A stretch of 64,000 bases of DNA from Asterias rubens (taxonomy: Eukaryota > Echinodermata > Asteroidea > Forcipulatida > Asteriidae): NCBI RefSeq assembly GCF_902459465.1, contig NC_047066.1, positions 4,810,377-4,874,376 of the forward strand. The letters are read 5' to 3'. The position numbers and the translations under genes were made by a program. The notes beneath the pieces are model-generated. The model saw only the letters and a list, made by a program, of their open reading frames with translations, did no database searches and was not told the origin of the DNA. This document shows positions 60,801 to 64,000 of the stretch, piece by piece (positions within the stretch are counted from its first letter, which is position 1; each line of letters begins with the position of its first letter).

Positions 60801-63800
60801 ATGCTTGAATTCGAGACCTCAGCTGAGGTCTCGAAATCAATTCAAATGTTTTAGTCAGAAATAATTTCTTTTCACCAAAACTTACGTTCAGCGGGAGCCG
60901 TTTCTCACAATCTTTTATACTATCAACAGCAAATACCCATTAGATAGAAGACACTATTTGTTTTTACTTAACCTTGCCATGAATTTGCAGACAAAACAAA
61001 ATGAAAAGATAAGATAGCCTATTTCAAAACTTTCACTGTAAGATAAATATGTTACACACTTTTTCAATGGAGCATTCCAAACATAGCAATGCTTTATTTG
61101 TTTACGAATAAATGACGCAAAACTAAAAAAAATTCACTTCATAACAACATTCACTGAATGTTGAAATACACTTTTAGTTTTGTATCAATAGCTCTCTCTC
61201 TCAAAAACAAAACAAAAACTGAACTCAAAACAAAACAGAAAGGATATTCCATGAAGACCTTGAAAGTATCAAGTCCTTCAAAGGCAGTGGACACTATTGG
61301 TAATTACTCAAAATAATTATCAGCATAAAACCTCACTTGGTAACAAGAAATGGAGAGAGGTTGATAGTATAAAACATTGTGAGAAACGGCTTCATCTGAA
61401 ATAACATAGTTTTCGAGAAAGAAGTAATTTTCCATGAATTTGGATGTTGAGACCTCAGAATTAGATTTTGAGGTCTCGAAATGAAGCATCTGAAAGCACA
61501 CAACTTCGTGTGACAAGGGTGTTTTTTCTTTCATTATTATCTCGCAACTTCGACGACCAACTGAGCTCAAATTTTGAGATACACCAAGTGAGAAGACTGG
61601 TCTGGTAATGCGCACATCCACCCTGCTTAGTGTGCTATACAGAGCTGCCAACATTTGCAATCAGGGAAATGTTTAACAAAAAAAATCAGGGTGAAATTTA
61701 GTACTACATTCAACACAATAGGGGAAATGGTTTCCACAATCAGGGAGGTTTTCAAGTTTGTCCATCAGAACACGGAAAGATTGGTTTATTTTCAGAAGAA
61801 TTTTCAGAAGAATTTAAAAACAATTACCTCATCCCAGAGTGCAAATTGCCGGGCACTCATTTTGTCGAAACCAGTAGTAAATATTCCCTGTTTGACGAAC
61901 GTAACCATCTGTGGTTTTGAGCCCTCATGTCCGTCCCATTCCTGCATAAGAGGTTAGTGTCAGAAAACAAGAAGGTACATGGATTAAAGATATCAAACAT
62001 ACATTGTTTATGTACATTTACTTGACTCATTTGAAAACATGGAAAAAGTGTTCTATATTGAGTTAATAACAACATGCAAACCTGATACTTTGCTCTTGTT
62101 GGAGCAAGGCAGTTCGTGCAAGGCCTGTTTCTCCTGAAACATTAATAGGCAAATGCCTCTATTGCCTTCGTTTAGATTAAGACCTGCATGTGTGTTGTCT
62201 ACCAGTCTACTGATCAACTTTATTTGCTACGCTAATTAATGCATCGTTGGAGATTGGGTTGTACTATAGACCAGGTGATCTGTGACATCACGTTTCGAAA
62301 GAGCCACAGAGTTTGGACTTCCTGCAGGCACGATTTGTGCACAGCTCAATGGAAGACAATATTAAATCTTACGTTGTATGGATATTGCTCTGTCTAATTT
62401 TTATCAACTTTTGATACGCCGGAGGGAGGGGACAGATCTCTACTTTTATAACTCTCAAATTTATGTGGCAGTTGTGACACAACAAAATGTAAAATTTCTA
62501 ACATGACCTGTGCAGTATCTTGCACGTCAGAAAAGCCCTTGTATGTACAAGGTCACACTTTTTGTAAACAAAGGTTACATGGGCTATATGCTCCTCTTTA
62601 ACAAAACAATTTCATGACTTTTGTCTTGTTGCTTACAAAGAGACATTCACTTCTATCGCATGTATCAACGAAAACAATCTGGCCACGCTCTCAAGAGAAT
62701 TCAAGCATTTAAAAAACAAATTAACAAAAGAGTTTAAGCTTTACACTTGATTCCTACCTTTTGCAAGGCACCACTGTGAGAGTCGAACACGCGAATCTTC
62801 TTGTCCTTGGCTGTGACTGCAAAGCGACCGCCATTGTAGTCGAAGGCAACCCCAAAAGGCATGTCTGGTAGGGGGACTTCTGTAATCACGCTGGCGCTCT
62901 CAAGATTCCAGATCAAGACTTTGCAATCTTGAGCTGTAGCGAGAGGGGATATAAATGTACAAACATTAATATGTCAAACTTACAAAATGTATGCAATTAT
63001 CCCACATGATATCATAACTACAGTCTGCTTAGTTGATCTACATTTGTGTTTCATTCAAACAAAACCATATATGGATGAAATTGAATGGTCAGGGTTAAAG
63101 GGTTTTGGTACCTTTGAAGTTTTTGGCCATGTTATGAATCCTCAATCACTTTAAATGAAGATATAATGTACACCTTCCAGCTTCATTAGTCGACAAGTTA
63201 AAAAAAAAAAAAAAAAAAAGTCACATAAATCCGTTGTACATGTACATGCTAAAATAATTTTTGTCTCACTGAGACAAAAATTATTTTGGTGAATTTGTTT
63301 TACTCATTTCTCAAAAACTACAGCACCTATATACAGGTAATATTGTAAGGCAAGCTGTCCACTTTCATTAACTTGTCCAACAAACTAGTGACTAACCAGC
63401 TGTCATAAGGATATTCTCTGCTGTTGGATGCCACATGAGCTTGACAATCTTCTTCTCATGGTAGTCAAGTTTCAACATCGGCTCGAGAGCTTTCTCTGCG
63501 TCAAGACCTTCGTCCGGGATGTTCCACAGGTATACGGCTGCATACTCATCCCCGCTGGCGATGATGTTATCGTCAAATGGATTCCACGCTAGGTCAAGCA
63601 CTTTACCCTTGTGACCTCTGACCTGAGGGTGATCAGGGTCAACCCGAGAAGGCTGCAAGAAAGAAAAAATACATGCTTAAAAGCCTTATTCTTGATTCAT
63701 TTGTTGATGTCAAAATTTCTGTCATTGTATTCCTATTTTTGAGTTGCTGTCATTGTTGTCTATAAGCCATTTTGAGATATGGCGACACAATGCTATGACA

Positions 63801-64000
63801 CTTAAAAAACTACAGCACCTCAGCAACTAATATTTTAAGGTACGCTTTCTACTATCATTATCTTCAAACAGTGTAAGTTTAATGTAAATCTGTGGACATT
63901 GTGTTTTGTGTTACAAAAAGTACCCAAATCCTTCAAATAGGTTAGGGTAAATTTGTCTGAATACACCCAAACCAAACAATGTCCACCATACCATAAAAAG
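57846..64000 (-). CDS. Coronin, 3' portion (seven coding exons; 5' end outside window)
   Basis: Actin-binding WD-repeat protein of the coronin family, which bundles/debranches F-actin with Arp2/3 and cofilin. Seven minus-strand exons give 411 contiguous residues: 63397-63652, 62758-62933, 61828-61941, 60177-60278, 59771-59995, 58828-59064, 57846-57971 (TAG). All borders are phase 0 except the first intron shown (phase 1). Visible propeller blades include VLDLAWNPFDDNIIASG, MWHPTAENILMTA, VLIWNLE and FALWDE. Then come the coronin hallmarks RYYEITDEAPY, MPKRGCDVNQNEVMRFYR and TVPRKSDLFQDDLFPDT, a short linker, and a C-terminal heptad coiled coil (ELKALQDEVKSLKST to KLDDLAAKV) for oligomerisation. 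Total length and a single short coiled coil fit a type I coronin. The first ~65-80 residues, including the basic actin-binding N-terminus, lie beyond 64000. Donors are all GT. Confidence 0.95.
58252..58416. repeat. MITE family C copy (short) in last coronin intron
   Basis: GTCCCAATTTCACAAAACTG to CAGCTCTGTGAAATTAGGCC. Confidence 0.7.
58570..58810. repeat. MITE family C copy, near-consensus, in last coronin intron
   Basis: GGGCCCAATTTCATAGAGCT to AGCTCTATGAAATTGGGCC. It ends 17 bp from the coding exon at 58828 and 11 bp from its donor GTAAGT. Confidence 0.9.
59405..59562 (-). repeat. MITE family A fragment in coronin intron
   Basis: AAACACGCTTGTCACACAAA through the GAGACCTT core to GAGAGCCCTTTCTCACAG; cut by a family K fragment (CAAAAGAGGGCGCTATCAGA, 59567-59650). 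Confidence 0.78.
60622..60930 (-). repeat. MITE family A copy in coronin intron
   Basis: CTTCAAGACACTGAACACCT, palindromic core GAGACCTCAGCTGAGGTCTC, then ACAATCTTTTATACTATCAA; far end missing. Confidence 0.8.
61276..61603 (+). repeat. MITE family A copy in coronin intron
   Basis: TCAAAGGCAGTGGACACTAT to CACCAAGTGAGAAGACTGGT; the last ~30 bp of the right end are missing. Confidence 0.85.
62120..62720. other. Coronin intron interior, no clear feature
   Basis: Nothing recognisable in the interior of the intron between 61942 and 62757. Confidence 0.3.
63201..63370. repeat. Family L fragment in coronin intron
   Basis: Follows a ~20-nt A run. A perfect hairpin AATTTTTGTCTCACTGAGAC/AAAAATT is followed by TTTGTTTTACTCATTTCTCA and ACTACAGCACC, as in 45249-45603. 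Confidence 0.65.
63800..63925. repeat. Family L fragment near window end
   Basis: AACTACAGCACCTCAGCAAC, TCATTATCTTCAAACAGTGT and GTGGACATTGTGTTTTGTGT match one arm of 45249-45603. Confidence 0.7.

Overview
This is a eukaryotic genomic window: exons are small, separated by introns with GT(GC)/AG borders, and more than half of the sequence is non-coding and rich in short interspersed repeats. The histone H4 gene carries cysteine at mature position 73, a substitution reported for echinoderm H4. Together with the intron-bearing histones, the fatty-acid-binding-protein (FABP) array and the invertebrate-type coronin, this suggests a marine deuterostome, most likely an echinoderm. The species cannot be named from sequence alone.

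Layout. 1-11.4 kb: gene-free, filled with copies of an abundant ~400 bp inverted-repeat element (family A, starting TTAAAGGCAGTGGACACTAT) and other MITEs. 11.8-18.5 kb: two divergently transcribed, intron-containing histone genes, H4 on the minus strand (2 exons) and an H2A.X-like variant on the plus strand (3 exons), separated by 2.56 kb. 20-47.4 kb: three complete FABP genes in tandem on the plus strand (138, 136 and 136 residues), each with four exons and identical intron positions and phases (1, 0, 0). An isolated decayed FABP exon 1 lies at 51.47 kb. 47.4-57.2 kb: intergenic, with a LINE remnant, an (ATT)n-tailed retroposon and clustered MITEs. 57.8-64 kb: the last seven coding exons of a coronin gene on the minus strand; its 5' exon(s) lie beyond the window.

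The histone pair are nucleosome components. The FABPs are cytosolic lipid carriers that arose by local duplication. Coronin is an F-actin/Arp2/3 regulator. I see no pathway linking the three groups. The most notable observations are: an H2A.X-like C-terminus reading SQ-SV-EF instead of SQ-EF; two of eighteen introns using GC donors; a 536 bp palindrome inside a FABP intron; a hammerhead-ribozyme-like fold of the kind found in Penelope-like elements; a tRNA-headed SINE in the loop of a foldback; and two nested insertions of MITE family B into family A at nearly the same point of the terminal repeat.

Exon borders were read by hand from frame, splice consensus and family alignment. Repeat borders are approximate to a few bases.
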